Positions 23,866 through 34,838 are shown, counted from the stretch's first letter. The stretch is DNA of 64,000 bases from an uncultured Prolixibacteraceae bacterium (GCA_913063265.1 CAJXZG010000020.1:1-64000), one strand, 5' to 3'. The notes: generated by a model from the letters alone, not told the origin. Numbers and translations are program-made.

Positions 23866-26388
23866 TTATTCTTTATTTTCTTCATTTTGTTCATTTGTGT
23901 TTTCATTTTCAGAAGATTCATTCTCATTCCCTTCATCTTCTTCTTCACCGGTTTCTATACTTACCCTTGCAACCGAAGCAATACTGTCTTCTTCTTTTAA
24001 GTTAATTACTCTAACTCCCTGTGTTGCTCTTCCTAATACCGAAATTGATTCAACATGAAGCCGGATTGTAATTCCGTTTTGTGTTATTATCATTAAGTCA
24101 TTTTCGTTTGATACACTTTTAATTGCAATCAGTTTACCGGTTTTTTCAGTTACATTAATGGTTTTAACACCTTTTCCTCCCCTATTGGTAATTCTGTAGT
24201 CTTCAATTTTAGAGCGTTTACCATAACCGTTCTCAGAGATTACCAGTATGTCCTCATTTTCATCCTGAACACAAACCATGCCAATCACCTCGTCATCCTT
24301 ACCTCCCAGCGTTATTCCACGTACTCCGGAGGCTGTTCTTCCAATCGCTCTGACAATTTCCTCGTTAAAGCGAATAGCTTTGCCTGATTTGACCGCAAGC
24401 ATAACTTCGCTCTTGCCATTGGTTAGTCTTGCTTCCAACAGTTGGTCGCCATCTTTAATGGTAATGGCATTAACACCGTTTTGACGCGGACGAGAATAAG
24501 CTTCCAGCGAAGTTTTCTTAATTATACCTTTTTTAGTGGCAAGAATTATGTAATTGTTGTTAATAAATTCTGTGTCAGAAAGTGTTTTAACTTTTATAAA
24601 TGCAAGTACCTTATCATCCGGTTCAATATTCAGAATATTTTGAATTGCTCTACCTTTAGATGACCTTGTTCCCTCAGGAATCTCATACACTTTTAGCCAG
24701 TAACATTTCCCTTTTTCCGTAAACAGAAGAACTGTGTTATGCATCGATGCTATAAAAATATGCTCAAGAAAATCCTCATCACGTGTGGTGCTACCCTTCG
24801 ATCCTACTCCTCCTCTTCCCTGGGTGCGGAATTCTGTTAAAGGTGTTCTTTTAATGTAGCCAAGATGAGAAATTGTAATAACCATATCTTCATCAGCATA
24901 AAAATCTTCAGGATTGAATTCCTCTGCATTAGGTACTACCTCAGATTTTCTTTCGTCACCAAATTTATCTCTTATTTCAACCAGCTCTTCTTTTATAATA
25001 TCCATTCTTAAAGAAATGTCAGAAAGAATCTTTTTGAAATGCTCGATTTGAGCCATAATTTCCTCGTACTCTTTCCGCAACTTATCCTGCTCCAGGCCGG
25101 TAAGTTGTCTTAATCGCATTTCAACGATTGCACGAGCCTGAACATCGCTTAATTCAAATCGTTCCATCAACTTGGCACGAGCTTCATCCGGAGTAGATGA
25201 GCCACGGATTATAGCAATTACTTCATCAATATTATCACTGGCAATAATTAATCCTTCAAGAATATGGGCACGTTTTTCAGCCTGTTCCAGTTCATATTGA
25301 GTCCGTCGGGTTACTACATCATGACGGTGTTCAACAAAGTATTTAATTAAATCTTTAAGATTAAGAATTTTCGGACGGCCATGAACAAGTGCAATGTTAT
25401 TTACGCTAAACGATGTTTGCAGCGTAGTATATTTATACAGTTTATTTAAAACTACATTGCTCATTGCATCGCGTTTCAAATCGTAAACCACTCTCATCCC
25501 TTCTCTGTCCGACTCATCATTTACATTTGAAATTCCCTCTATTTTCTTTTCATTAACCAGATCTGCCGTTTTTTGAATCATTTCTGCCCGGTTAACCAGG
25601 TAAGGAATTTCGGTAACTACAATTTTTTCCCGGTTACCGTCATTTTCGATATGGGCTTTTCCACGAAGCACAATTCTTCCCCGGCCTGTTTCATAAGCAT
25701 CTTTAACGCCCTGATAACCATAAATAATACCTCCTAATGGAAAATCAGGTGCAACAATGATTTTAATAAGTTCCTCTATTTCAATATCATTGTCATCGAT
25801 ATAAGCAATAATTGCATTAATGGTATCTGTTAAGTTATGCGGTGGCATATTTGTAGCCATACCTACAGCAATACCCGATGTTCCGTTAATTAACAATTGT
25901 GGAATTCGGGTTGGTAATACCGTAGGTTCCGATAAAGATTCATCAAAGTTGGGTTGAAAATCAACAGTGTTTTTATCCAGGTCGGCCAGAGTTAATTCGG
26001 CAATTTTTGCCATTCTTGCTTCTGTATAACGCATAGCTGCCGGACTGTCACCATCAACCGATCCAAAGTTCCCCTGACCATCGATCATTGGATAACGAAG
26101 TGACCAGTATTGGGCCATTCTAACCATTGCAAAATATACTGATGAATCTCCATGTGGGTGATATTTACCCAGTACTTCACCTACAATTCTTGCTGATTTT
26201 TTATAAGGTCGGTTTGAAAACATGCCTAATTCGTTCATTCCATATAAAACCCGGCGATGAACAGGCTTAAATCCGTCTCGTACATCAGGCAATGCACGAG
26301 ATACTATAACCGACATAGAATAATCGATATATGCAGATTTCATCTGCTCTTCAATATTTATTCTTATAATCTTCTCGTCTTCAATCAT
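23866..26388 (-). CDS. gyrA: DNA gyrase subunit A
   Basis: 840 residues. The breakage-reunion domain contains the catalytic Tyr121 in [10 protein letters not shown] (E. coli Tyr122) and the [10 protein letters not shown] segment. Position 82 is Ser as in E. coli Ser83, while the place of E. coli Asp87 is Phe86. Six beta-pinwheel blades follow (about 510-810; GyrA box [10 protein letters not shown]). An acidic Glu/Asn-rich tail ends the protein. It cuts and reseals DNA to add negative supercoils, with GyrB encoded elsewhere. It is divergent from clpC. Confidence 0.97.
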   Translation of the reverse strand: MIEDEKIIRINIEEQMKSAYIDYSMSVIVSRALPDVRDGFKPVHRRVLYGMNELGMFSNRPYKKSARIVGEVLGKYHPHGDSSVYFAMVRMAQYWSLRYPMIDGQGNFGSVDGDSPAAMRYTEARMAKIAELTLADLDKNTVDFQPNFDESLSEPTVLPTRIPQLLINGTSGIAVGMATNMPPHNLTDTINAIIAYIDDNDIEIEELIKIIVAPDFPLGGIIYGYQGVKDAYETGRGRIVLRGKAHIENDGNREKIVVTEIPYLVNRAEMIQKTADLVNEKKIEGISNVNDESDREGMRVVYDLKRDAMSNVVLNKLYKYTTLQTSFSVNNIALVHGRPKILNLKDLIKYFVEHRHDVVTRRTQYELEQAEKRAHILEGLIIASDNIDEVIAIIRGSSTPDEARAKLMERFELSDVQARAIVEMRLRQLTGLEQDKLRKEYEEIMAQIEHFKKILSDISLRMDIIKEELVEIRDKFGDERKSEVVPNAEEFNPEDFYADEDMVITISHLGYIKRTPLTEFRTQGRGGVGSKGSTTRDEDFLEHIFIASMHNTVLLFTEKGKCYWLKVYEIPEGTRSSKGRAIQNILNIEPDDKVLAFIKVKTLSDTEFINNNYIILATKKGIIKKTSLEAYSRPRQNGVNAITIKDGDQLLEARLTNGKSEVMLAVKSGKAIRFNEEIVRAIGRTASGVRGITLGGKDDEVIGMVCVQDENEDILVISENGYGKRSKIEDYRITNRGGKGVKTINVTEKTGKLIAIKSVSNENDLMIITQNGITIRLHVESISVLGRATQGVRVINLKEEDSIASVARVSIETGEEEDEGNENESSENENTNEQNEENKE

Positions 26389-26434
26389 TTACGTCTGCTT
26401 TTAAAAGATTTTTTTTTATAATAAAAAAGACCCA

Positions 26435-26442
26435 CAAAAATA
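26435..26442 (-). promoter_or_regulatory. Candidate -7 box for gyrA
   Basis: TATTTTTG on the minus strand, 46 bases before the gyrA start, in the 274-base divergent gap. The -33 side is weak. Confidence 0.4.
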
Positions 26443-26584
26443 ATAAAATCATTGGTGAAAAAGCTATTTTTTTGGGTGATTTAACACGGGGGTAACGATA
26501 AGATATTAACATTTAAACTGTCAATAATTCAGTACGGGATTTTAATTTTTGATAACTTATCAGTTTATGCCATGCCATAACAGC

Positions 26585-26592
26585 TATTTTTG
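26585..26592 (+). promoter_or_regulatory. Candidate -7 box for clpC
   Basis: TATTTTTG, 70 bases before the chosen clpC ATG. No CIRCE or other heat-shock operator is evident in the gap. Confidence 0.35.
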
Positions 26593-26662
26593 CCTAATTT
26601 AGTATTTTGAATTGAAAGGAACAGTTTTTGCATAACCGAGTAAAAATTATTTGATAAAAAAT

Positions 26663-29194
26663 ATGGATTCACAGTTTTCACCAAGAATAAAAGATATTAT
26701 AGGATATAGCAGGGAGGAAGCGGTAAGGCTTGGAAATGACTATATTGGACAGGAGCACTTGTTTCTTGGAATTCTAAGAGATGGCGAAGGTATTGCAACA
26801 GATATACTCGAAAATCTTGGTATTGAATTGGCAGAAATAAAAGAGCTTATTGAGAAAAAGATACGTACTGACAGGAATATTGATCAGAAAGCTGACATTG
26901 TGATGTTAAAATCAGCAGAAAAAACTTTAAAGCTTGTATACCTGGAAGCACGATCGTTCAAAAGTCTTACTGTAAATAGTGGTCATTTATTGCTTGCGAT
27001 TTTAAAAGACAGCGATAGTATAGTTACTCAACTTTTAGTGGAGTTTGGGGTTAATTATTATATGGTAAGAAATCAAATACAAGAATACAAAGAAGACGTT
27101 GAAGCTAAATCGGATTTTCCGGAAAGTGAAGATGATGAAAATGCAGATGAATTTTCAAAAGGTCCGATGAGACAGCAGCCTGGTCAGAAAAAAGGTGCAT
27201 CATCAAAATCGGATACACCTGTGCTTGACAATTTTGGAATAGATATTACCAAACTGGCAGAAGAAAACAGTCTCGATCCGATTGTGGGCAGAGAAAGAGA
27301 AATTGAAAGACTGGCTCAAATACTAAGCCGACGTAAAAAAAATAATCCAATTTTAATTGGGGAACCCGGAGTTGGTAAATCAGCAATTGCTGAAGGATTG
27401 GCTATCAGAATAGTTAATAAAACGGTTTCAAGAATTCTTTTTGATAAGCGGGTTGTAAGCCTTGATGTAGCATCAATTGTTGCCGGGACTAAATATCGTG
27501 GCCAGTTCGAAGAAAGAATGAAGGCTATATTAAACGAGTTAGCCAAGGTTAATAATGTTGTTTTGTTTATTGACGAAATTCATACGATTGTTGGTGCGGG
27601 AGGTGCAACAGGATCGCTTGATGCTGCGAATATGTTAAAACCTGCCTTGGCAAGAGGCGATATTCAGTGTATCGGTGCAACTACCCTTGATGAATACAGG
27701 CAACATATTGAAAAAGACGGGGCTCTTGAACGCAGATTCCAAAAGATTATGGTTGACCCGACTTCAATTGATGAGACCATTGAAATTCTTCACAACATTA
27801 AAGGACGTTATGAGGATCATCACAATGTTACATACACAGATGAAGCAATTGAAGGTTGTGTAAAACTAACAGCAAGGTACATTACCGACAGATATTTGCC
27901 GGATAAGGCAATTGATGCATTGGATGAAGTTGGTTCACGTGTTCACATTTCAAATATCAATGTTCCTGAGAGTATAATAAAGTTAGAGGAAAAAATAGAA
28001 AATATTAAAGACGAAAAGATTGCTGCAGTTAAAAGCCAGAATTTTGAACTGGCAGCCAATCACAGAGATAAAGAAAAGAATCTGTTGAATTTACTGGAGC
28101 AGGAAAAAGAAAACTGGGAAAAAGAACTGATAAATCACAGAGAAACTGTTGATGAATTAAAAGTAGCCGAGGTGGTTGCCATGATGTCAGGTGTTCCTGT
28201 TCAAAGAATTGCGCAGGCAGAAGGTAAACGTTTGATGAACATGGCGGCTGACTTAAAGAATAACGTAATTGGCCAGAATGAAGCGATTGGAAAAATTGTG
28301 AAAGCAATACAAAGAAACAGAGCCGGCTTAAAGGATCCGAATCGCCCAATCGGTTCGTTTATTTTCCTTGGTCCTACCGGTGTTGGAAAAACACAACTTG
28401 CAAAAGTGCTTGCCACTTATTTATTCGACAGTGTAGATTCTTTAATCAGAATTGACATGAGCGAATACATGGAAAAATTCTCAGTTTCAAGAATTGTAGG
28501 AGCTCCTCCGGGATATGTAGGTTATGAAGAAGGTGGACAACTTACCGAGAAAGTAAGGAGAAAACCATATTCCGTTGTTCTTTTGGATGAAATTGAAAAA
28601 GCACATCCCGATGTTTTCCACTTGTTGTTACAATTGCTCGATGAAGGCAGGTTAACGGATAGTTTAGGGCGTAATATTGATTTCAGAAATACAATTATTA
28701 TTATGACATCAAATATTGGCTCTCGTCAGTTAAAAGACTTCGGGCAGGGAGTAGGATTCAATATGAATAAAACGCCTGAAGGTGAAAATGAACACGCAAA
28801 ATATGTAATTCAAAAAGCTTTGAAAAAGGCATTTGCTCCTGAATTTCTGAATCGTATTGATGATGTGGTTATGTTTAACCAGTTGGGCAAAAAAGACATT
28901 CACAAAATAATTGATATCGAGATTAAGGATTTATACAAGCGTGTTGAGTCACTTAATTATAAATTGAAGATTTCTCCTGCTGCCAAAGATTTTATTGCCG
29001 AAAAAGGTTACGATCCGCAGTTTGGTGCAAGACCGCTGAAAAGAGCAATTCAGAAATATCTTGAGGATGAAATGGCTGAAATTATTATCAAAGCATCAAT
29101 TTCAGAGGGAGATACAATTTCAGTTGGATTCGATAAAAAGAATGAAAAATTACAAATGAGAATTTTGACAACAAATAAGAAAGAAGCAAATTAA
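26663..29194 (+). CDS. clpC: AAA+ unfoldase ClpC
   Basis: I use ATG 26663 (843 residues) instead of the TTG four codons earlier. The N-terminal Clp repeat domain starts at FSPRIKDIIGYSREEA. AAA module 1 has Walker A GEPGVGKS. A UVR-like middle segment follows (FELAANHRDKE), and AAA module 2 has Walker A GPTGVGKT. A GVGF loop after module 2's Walker B region is of the type that docks on ClpP. It unfolds proteins for ClpP degradation in the cytoplasm. It stands alone, divergent from gyrA, with a strong terminator. Confidence 0.95.
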   Translation: MDSQFSPRIKDIIGYSREEAVRLGNDYIGQEHLFLGILRDGEGIATDILENLGIELAEIKELIEKKIRTDRNIDQKADIVMLKSAEKTLKLVYLEARSFKSLTVNSGHLLLAILKDSDSIVTQLLVEFGVNYYMVRNQIQEYKEDVEAKSDFPESEDDENADEFSKGPMRQQPGQKKGASSKSDTPVLDNFGIDITKLAEENSLDPIVGREREIERLAQILSRRKKNNPILIGEPGVGKSAIAEGLAIRIVNKTVSRILFDKRVVSLDVASIVAGTKYRGQFEERMKAILNELAKVNNVVLFIDEIHTIVGAGGATGSLDAANMLKPALARGDIQCIGATTLDEYRQHIEKDGALERRFQKIMVDPTSIDETIEILHNIKGRYEDHHNVTYTDEAIEGCVKLTARYITDRYLPDKAIDALDEVGSRVHISNINVPESIIKLEEKIENIKDEKIAAVKSQNFELAANHRDKEKNLLNLLEQEKENWEKELINHRETVDELKVAEVVAMMSGVPVQRIAQAEGKRLMNMAADLKNNVIGQNEAIGKIVKAIQRNRAGLKDPNRPIGSFIFLGPTGVGKTQLAKVLATYLFDSVDSLIRIDMSEYMEKFSVSRIVGAPPGYVGYEEGGQLTEKVRRKPYSVVLLDEIEKAHPDVFHLLLQLLDEGRLTDSLGRNIDFRNTIIIMTSNIGSRQLKDFGQGVGFNMNKTPEGENEHAKYVIQKALKKAFAPEFLNRIDDVVMFNQLGKKDIHKIIDIEIKDLYKRVESLNYKLKISPAAKDFIAEKGYDPQFGARPLKRAIQKYLEDEMAEIIIKASISEGDTISVGFDKKNEKLQMRILTTNKKEAN

Positions 29195-29211
29195 AAAAAA
29201 TGATATCCGAA

Positions 29212-29240
29212 AAGGCTTGATTAATAATTAATCAGGCCTT
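29212..29240. terminator. Bidirectional terminator between clpC and the SpoIIE-type phosphatase gene
   Basis: A 13-base-pair stem with one G-U pair (AAGGCTTGATTAA against TTAATCAGGCCTT), loop TAA, then a T run on the plus strand. It overlaps the stop codon of the minus-strand gene at 29228. Confidence 0.8.
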
Positions 29241-31156
29241 TTTTTATGTTTGAATTTTAATACCATTATAGTTATATCATCGGTTTGTGACATTTCACCT
29301 TTAAACTTAGAGATTCTTTTTTCAATTTTTTCTGCAAGTTTTTTGGGTTCAAGGTTTAATGATTTTTGCAACAACCTGTTAAATTTGTTAATTCCAAAAT
29401 ACCTCTTCTTTTCATTTAACTGTTCAGTAACTCCATCTGAAAATAATACGATAGAACTCCCCTCTTTTAAGGTAATGGAAGATTGACCAAATTTTCGGTT
29501 TGGATATAATCCCAAAGGCATACCATGTGTCTTGGATAAATCGTTTAACTCACCATCAGGACTTACTATAATAGTCGGTGTATGTGCAGCATTACAGTAT
29601 GTAAGTACTCCTGTTTTTAAATTAAGGATTCCGCAAAACAACGTTAAAAAAAACTGGTGTTGATTTACAGAGTACAAGCGGTGATTTGTTGCCCGAACAA
29701 TTTTTGATGGATCCCTTAAGCGCGAATTTCCTTTTAACAAAGTCTGGGCTACACTCATAAAGAATGCGGCAGATACTCCTTTACCTGATACGTCTCCAAT
29801 AGTGATAAAAAGATTCTCTGAATCAAGAAAAATAAAATCATACAAGTCGCCACTCACAATTTGGGCCGGTTTAAATAATGCAAACAAATCAATATCATTT
29901 CTTTTTTCAAACTCTGAAAAATCCGTATTAATAAGACTCATTTGAACATTTGAAGCCTCTTCTAAATCCTGTTTTCTTTTGCTATCCTTCTTCTCAACTT
30001 CTTCTTTCTCAACTTTAAACTTATTGTACCAGTTTTGTAAATAATCCAAACTTTCTGAAACAAGCTTCACCTCATCATTTGTGTCAGAAATATGACCTGT
30101 TCGGCTGCTAAATTTTTTCAATTCAGTAGTTACCGAACTAAGCGGTTTTATAAGGTTTCCGGAAATATAGGTAACAATAAAGAAAATAATAAGAATACCC
30201 AGTACCGCGAAAAACAACATTCTTAAAATCATTACATATAAAGGGACGAATAATTCATCGAAAGGAATTATAAATGTCAAAGTCCATCCTGTTTCTTCTA
30301 TCGGAGTAAAATATACCCAGCTTTTTTTATTGTCTACATAATCAGGATAAACCACACTTGTGCCTGACAATCCCCTATTTAACATGTTGTATATAAGAAG
30401 GCTGTCAAACTTTCCTTCTGCTTCAGGTAAGGAGTATAGATTTTTATTTAAAATATACTCCTTATTTGGATGTATAAGATATCTTCCATCCCTGTCGATT
30501 ATAGCAATATATTCAGCATCGTTAAATTCTTCAAATTCAATAGTATTAACAAAGTCGGTTAATTCCAGTAACGACAATTCCGAGATAACCGAACCAACTA
30601 TAATTAACTCATCGTTTTTATCTTTAATTGTTATTGGAGAATAATATGAAATTATATGATTGTTATTTCTTGGGCAGGTAAAACTTTTGGTCCAACCGGC
30701 AACACCTGTGGCTATCTTTTCATCAAAAACTTTTCTTTCTACATTGCAAAGCACAAAACTTCTGTTTCCTTTTCTGAAATCGATAGAGTCCTTATCGTTA
30801 AATGCGTAATAATTACGATAATTAATCCCTGAAATGGTTGAATCTATGTTAACGATAATAGCATTGAAAAAGGGATATCTATTCATTATATTCTCAAGAA
30901 ACAGCTTTACGTCATCATTTTGGGCATAGTACAGTAATTGCTCTGAAATATTTGAGGTAACTTCCCTGGTGGCAACCAACTGCTTTTCTCCTTTCATCAA
31001 GACCTCAGATGCTAAAACAGTGGCTTTATTTTCAATATTATTTTTTAAAACTCCAAGATTAAAGAAAAATGTGATTACAATAAATGTCAGAAAGACACCA
31101 ATTACGGCAAGCGAAATGTAGATGCTTAAGCGATAGCCAATTGATTTATTTAACAT
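29228..31156 (-). CDS. Membrane sensor protein phosphatase (Cache-HAMP-SpoIIE)
   Basis: 642 residues. A transmembrane helix lies at about 10-32. An extracytoplasmic sensor of the Cache type follows (about 35-300; IDRDGRYLIHPNKEYI is typical), then a second membrane helix (about 305-335), a HAMP-like linker and a coiled coil rich in Lys/Glu. A SpoIIE/PP2C phosphatase domain fills 415-640, with metal-binding motifs GDVSGKGVSAAFFM, LFSDGVTEQ and QTDDITIMVL. It should dephosphorylate a Ser/Thr-phosphoprotein, usually an anti-sigma antagonist, in response to an external ligand. No partner kinase or antagonist lies next to it, so its pathway is unknown. Confidence 0.9.
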   Translation of the reverse strand: MLNKSIGYRLSIYISLAVIGVFLTFIVITFFFNLGVLKNNIENKATVLASEVLMKGEKQLVATREVTSNISEQLLYYAQNDDVKLFLENIMNRYPFFNAIIVNIDSTISGINYRNYYAFNDKDSIDFRKGNRSFVLCNVERKVFDEKIATGVAGWTKSFTCPRNNNHIISYYSPITIKDKNDELIIVGSVISELSLLELTDFVNTIEFEEFNDAEYIAIIDRDGRYLIHPNKEYILNKNLYSLPEAEGKFDSLLIYNMLNRGLSGTSVVYPDYVDNKKSWVYFTPIEETGWTLTFIIPFDELFVPLYVMILRMLFFAVLGILIIFFIVTYISGNLIKPLSSVTTELKKFSSRTGHISDTNDEVKLVSESLDYLQNWYNKFKVEKEEVEKKDSKRKQDLEEASNVQMSLINTDFSEFEKRNDIDLFALFKPAQIVSGDLYDFIFLDSENLFITIGDVSGKGVSAAFFMSVAQTLLKGNSRLRDPSKIVRATNHRLYSVNQHQFFLTLFCGILNLKTGVLTYCNAAHTPTIIVSPDGELNDLSKTHGMPLGLYPNRKFGQSSITLKEGSSIVLFSDGVTEQLNEKKRYFGINKFNRLLQKSLNLEPKKLAEKIEKRISKFKGEMSQTDDITIMVLKFKHKKRPD

Positions 31157-31199
31157 ATATTGAAGTCCCGTTTAGATTATTACAATGTAAGGAATATTT

Positions 31200-32084
31200 C
31201 TAATACAAAGCAACTCTGTTTTTCAACAGTTTTAGCCAACTTCGGGTTCCTTTATGTTGACAAGAGAACGATGCTATTTCTGAAGCTTTAGTTAATGCTG
31301 TCCTGAAGTCGTTTTCTTGTAAATAAAAATAACAAAATGCACCGTGTAAAAAATCTCCGGCACCAAGTGTATCAATTACATTTATTTTCGAAACCGGAAT
31401 TTCACCTGAAGACTCTGTTGAATAGAAAAGTATACTTTTTTCACCTCTTGAAATTGCAATATTTTTTATCTCTCTTTTTCTTAGGTAATCTACAACATCT
31501 TTAGAATTGTTACAGTTTGGAGGAATAAAGTCATTAGAACATATTATTACATCTGTATAATTTAACAAAGTATCAAATTGAGGTTTCCAACTTCCCCCAT
31601 CCATTATGACCGGAATATTTTTTGATTTTGCAATTTTGGCGCATTCAATACTACACTTTGGATAAAAACTATCGAGTAATAAAATTTCCGGATTGGTGTT
31701 TTCAAACAATTCTTTAGCCGTTAATTCTGGGCTAATATTATTAGGGTTATGTGTAAAAATATTTCTCTCACCCGAATTTACACTTGTTACAACTGAAGCT
31801 ATAACGGGGTCTAACACCTGTTTACCTGCAAGATCGAAATGTGAAACTTCTGTATTTTTAAAATCATTTTGACAGAAAGAATTAAAGGGACTCTCCCCTA
31901 TTGATGACGCAAGAAACGCCCCCTGATTTAAAACTGAAAATACTGCTGCAGCATTGGTTGCCGGTCCTCCAATTAATATTTCAGGAGGATTGGTTTTTAC
32001 CTTTTTGTTCGATTCTGGAAAAGAATCAACAAAGTATTGGATATCAATCGTTGTAAGTCCTACAAATAGTCCACGATATTGCAT
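31200..32084 (-). CDS. PfkB-family sugar or nucleoside kinase
   Basis: 294 residues. The ribokinase-fold signatures are present: GGPATNAAAVF near the N-terminus and DTLGAGDFLHGAF with the catalytic Asp near residue 240. It phosphorylates a sugar, nucleoside or similar alcohol with ATP in the cytoplasm. The substrate cannot be deduced. It follows fabG on the same strand but is separated from it by a terminator, and it lies 43 bases before the SpoIIE-type gene, which could be read from the same transcript. Confidence 0.85.
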   Translation of the reverse strand: MQYRGLFVGLTTIDIQYFVDSFPESNKKVKTNPPEILIGGPATNAAAVFSVLNQGAFLASSIGESPFNSFCQNDFKNTEVSHFDLAGKQVLDPVIASVVTSVNSGERNIFTHNPNNISPELTAKELFENTNPEILLLDSFYPKCSIECAKIAKSKNIPVIMDGGSWKPQFDTLLNYTDVIICSNDFIPPNCNNSKDVVDYLRKREIKNIAISRGEKSILFYSTESSGEIPVSKINVIDTLGAGDFLHGAFCYFYLQENDFRTALTKASEIASFSCQHKGTRSWLKLLKNRVALY

Positions 32085-32115
32085 AAAAAAAGCTGCCTAA
32101 AATTATCAGGCAGCT
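32085..32115 (-). terminator. Terminator of fabG
   Basis: An 8-base-pair stem (AGCTGCCT against AGGCAGCT) with a 9-base loop, followed on the minus strand by six T. It abuts the start of the PfkB gene. Confidence 0.8.
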
Positions 32116-32187
32116 AAAATATGATTTTTAAAATCAAAATCAGTTTAAAAATGTAAACTGTCAATAAAAACAGTTACTACAATACCG

Positions 32188-32934
32188 TTAAGTATTCATT
32201 GCACCACAAACAGTGATGGTTTGGCCGCTAACATATGAAGATAAATCTGAAGCCAGGAATGTGGCAACACCTGCAACTTCTTCCGGAGTACCACCACGCT
32301 TTAATGGAATAGAAGCTTCCCATGCTTTACGTGCATCTTCAGGAATTTTACCGGTCATTTCAGTAATAATAAATCCCGGAGCAATTGCATTGGAGCGGAT
32401 TCCACGGGAACCTAATTCACGGGCAACCGATTTTGTAAATCCAATTATACCTGCTTTTGAAGCAGAGTAATTTGCTTGTCCTGCATTTCCGCTAACACCA
32501 ACCACCGAACTTAAATTGATAATAGAACCTGCACGTTGTTTAAGCATGGTTCTTTGTGCCGCTTTGGTAAAATTAAATACCGATTTTAAGTTTACATTGA
32601 TAACTGCATCCCACTGGTCTTCAGTCATTCGCATTAACAAAGTATCTTTTGTAATTCCTGCATTATTAACCAAAACATCAATACGGCCAAATTCTTTTAC
32701 TATTTCACCAACTACTTTATCGGTATCTTCAAAATTACTTGCATCAGAAGCATATCCTTTGGCTTTTATTCCCAAAGCATTTAATTCATCTTCTGTTGCT
32801 TTCATATTTTCATCAGCAAATAAATCGGTAAAAGCAACATTACAACCTTCCTGTGCAAATTTCAAAGCAATTGCTTTACCAATTCCTCGTGATGCTCCGG
32901 TAACAATTGCCGTTTTTCCTTCTAAAAGTTTCAT
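32188..32934 (-). CDS. fabG: 3-oxoacyl-ACP reductase
   Basis: 248 residues, the usual FabG length. NADPH-binding motif TGASRGIG lies at the N-terminus, NNAG in the middle, and the catalytic Ser plus YSASK (Tyr-x-x-x-Lys) at about 140-160. It reduces beta-ketoacyl-ACP in each fatty-acid elongation cycle. Other short-chain dehydrogenases share the fold, but the match to FabG throughout (AGITKDTLLMRM) is strong. It has its own promoter and terminator. Confidence 0.95.
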   Translation of the reverse strand: MKLLEGKTAIVTGASRGIGKAIALKFAQEGCNVAFTDLFADENMKATEDELNALGIKAKGYASDASNFEDTDKVVGEIVKEFGRIDVLVNNAGITKDTLLMRMTEDQWDAVINVNLKSVFNFTKAAQRTMLKQRAGSIINLSSVVGVSGNAGQANYSASKAGIIGFTKSVARELGSRGIRSNAIAPGFIITEMTGKIPEDARKAWEASIPLKRGGTPEEVAGVATFLASDLSSYVSGQTITVCGAMNT

Positions 32935-32969
32935 ATCTTTTTATTTTATGTATTTCTAAAATTGTTGCG

Positions 32970-33002
32970 CAAATATAACTGATATTGGGAGTGAAATACA
33001 AC
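32970..33002 (-). promoter_or_regulatory. Promoter of fabG
   Basis: On the minus strand, GTTG (33002-32999), 21 bases, then TATATTTG (32977-32970), 35 bases before the ATG. Confidence 0.5.
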
Positions 33003-33091
33003 TTTAATTCCCAATTTTATGTTTTTTAAGAATAGATATTTGGAATACATTTAAAGTTTAAACAAAGAGTTGGATTGTTCAAAAATATTTC

Positions 33092-33123
33092 TTTCGCAGA
33101 ATTAGAACTAAAAACTATTTTTG
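33092..33123 (+). promoter_or_regulatory. Promoter of the glycosyltransferase-like pair and mnmE
   Basis: TTTC (33092-33095), 20 bases, TATTTTTG (33116-33123), 27 bases before the ATG. Confidence 0.5.
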
Positions 33124-33150
33124 CAAAAATTGTATAGAGAATTCAAATAA

Positions 33151-33981
33151 ATGAACGATAAAAAACTTAAAGTCTGTATTTTTCTCCACTACAGCGGGAA
33201 AGTTGAGATTCCATACTACGTGAAATTATACGTAACCGAACTCTCGCGTCATTTTGATTTGGTATATTTTTTATCAAATAATAAAAGCCTTAAAAACGAG
33301 AATTCTCCATTCGATTCAAAAGTAAAATTTAAATATTATGAAAATCGAGGGTATGATTTTGGAATGTTTTACAGGTTTATAATTGGGGAAGACCTTGAAA
33401 AATATGAGCAATTAGCAATTGTAAACGACAGTAATTTTCTGGTAAAAAAACTTGATTCAGTTTTTAAATGGGCACAAAAAACAGATGCAGATTTTTGGGG
33501 TTTGGTAGATTCTATTGAAAATCCTCATTTTTCAACACATAAAAACAATTATCATATTCAGAGCCACTTTATAGTATTGAATAAAAAAGCAATCGATTTG
33601 TTTCCTAATTTCTTAAAAACCTTAAATGCTGATGAAATTTTAAAAGAAACGGATTTAAAAAAGCTGAGACACAATGTAATTAATCATTGGGAAATTGGGC
33701 TAAGTCAATATTTTATCAAACATAATTTGAAAATAGCTTCGTTTATAAATAGCCAAAGTATGATAAAAAAATACCGGCCAAAAAAAGTAAATGTTACATT
33801 TTCATTGTTTCATGAATTAATTGTATTTGAGAATTATCCCGTTTTGAAAAGAAAAATAGCGACAACAAAGTGGAAGTGGTATAAATTTAAAATGAAAAGA
33901 TGGAGAGAAACCTTGTTAAATTATGGAGAGAAAAAATGGGATATGGAAAAAATATGTCAAATGGAAAACATTAAGCTTTAA
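33151..33981 (+). CDS. Rhamnan-synthesis-F-like (RgpF) putative glycosyltransferase
   Basis: 276 residues. The sequence follows the RgpF/PF05045 pattern: a first strand CIFLHYSGKVEIPYY, the family motif ENRGYDFGMFYRF, and IVNDSNFLV with an acidic NDS in place of a DxD. These proteins act in cell-surface polysaccharide synthesis on the cytoplasmic side. A basic C-terminal tail (KWKWYKFKMKRW) may touch the membrane. The next gene is another predicted sugar transferase, suggesting they modify the same glycan. Sugar and acceptor are unknown. Confidence 0.75.
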   Translation: MNDKKLKVCIFLHYSGKVEIPYYVKLYVTELSRHFDLVYFLSNNKSLKNENSPFDSKVKFKYYENRGYDFGMFYRFIIGEDLEKYEQLAIVNDSNFLVKKLDSVFKWAQKTDADFWGLVDSIENPHFSTHKNNYHIQSHFIVLNKKAIDLFPNFLKTLNADEILKETDLKKLRHNVINHWEIGLSQYFIKHNLKIASFINSQSMIKKYRPKKVNVTFSLFHELIVFENYPVLKRKIATTKWKWYKFKMKRWRETLLNYGEKKWDMEKICQMENIKL

Positions 33982-34025
33982 CTTTGTCTCTTATTATTTT
34001 TTGATTTCAGTTTGAGATATTTAAA

Positions 34026-34838
34026 ATGACAAGATCAGATCAAATAAAAATATACGTATTTCATTATAAACCCGAACAGATTTTACTTACCAATCCGGAG
34101 TATGTTCATATTTGGGCAGGTAAAAATGGTGCTGAAAACATCGATGGATTTGTTGGAGATGACACAGACGATAATATTTCTTCAAAAAATAAATACTACA
34201 GCGAACTTACCGGTTTATACTGGATTTGGAAAAATACTAAATCAGATATCGTTGGTAGTTGTCATTATCGTCGATATTATACGGCAAAGCTAAATGTACT
34301 GGAATATAAATTAAAAAGGTTATTGTACTACCCTACCGGACTCTGGCGCAAACGTTACGGACTTATCTATACCAGTAATCTTAATTTTTGGAAATCGAAA
34401 TTTATTTCGAAAGATGAAGTGGCTGAATTGCTAAAAACATACGATGCAATATTGCCAACCCGTAGAAAGTTCAAATACACCGTTAAAGAGCATTACAGAA
34501 GATACCACGATTTAAAAGACCTTGAAATTCTGGAAAAGATATTAAAACGCGATTACCCCGAATATCTTCCGTCTTTTGAAAATGTATTGGCCGACAACCG
34601 GCTGTTTGCCAATAATATGTTTATACTGAAATGGGATCGCTTTGATGAATTGATGACCTGGCTGTTTGATATCCTGTTTAAATTTGAGAAAGAAATAAAT
34701 TTAACAGATTATAAAGATTACCAGGAAAGGATTTTTGGTTTTTTATCTGAAAGACTGATTACTTTGTGGGTTCATCATAAAAAACTAAATTACAAAGAAT
34801 TAGATTTGGTATATTTTAAAAAAATGATTCAAAGATAA
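34026..34838 (+). CDS. DUF4422 putative glycosyltransferase
   Basis: 270 residues. It starts with the typical IKIYVFHYKP strand and contains SELTGLYWIWKNTKSDIVG and CHYRRYY, hallmark DUF4422 segments, also found in capsule and LPS clusters. A later ADNRLFANNMFIL fits the family. It probably transfers a sugar to a surface glycan precursor. It is 44 bases after the RgpF-like gene, and its stop codon abuts the mnmE ATG (TAAATG), so the three genes are likely one transcript. Confidence 0.8.
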   Translation: MTRSDQIKIYVFHYKPEQILLTNPEYVHIWAGKNGAENIDGFVGDDTDDNISSKNKYYSELTGLYWIWKNTKSDIVGSCHYRRYYTAKLNVLEYKLKRLLYYPTGLWRKRYGLIYTSNLNFWKSKFISKDEVAELLKTYDAILPTRRKFKYTVKEHYRRYHDLKDLEILEKILKRDYPEYLPSFENVLADNRLFANNMFILKWDRFDELMTWLFDILFKFEKEINLTDYKDYQERIFGFLSERLITLWVHHKKLNYKELDLVYFKKMIQR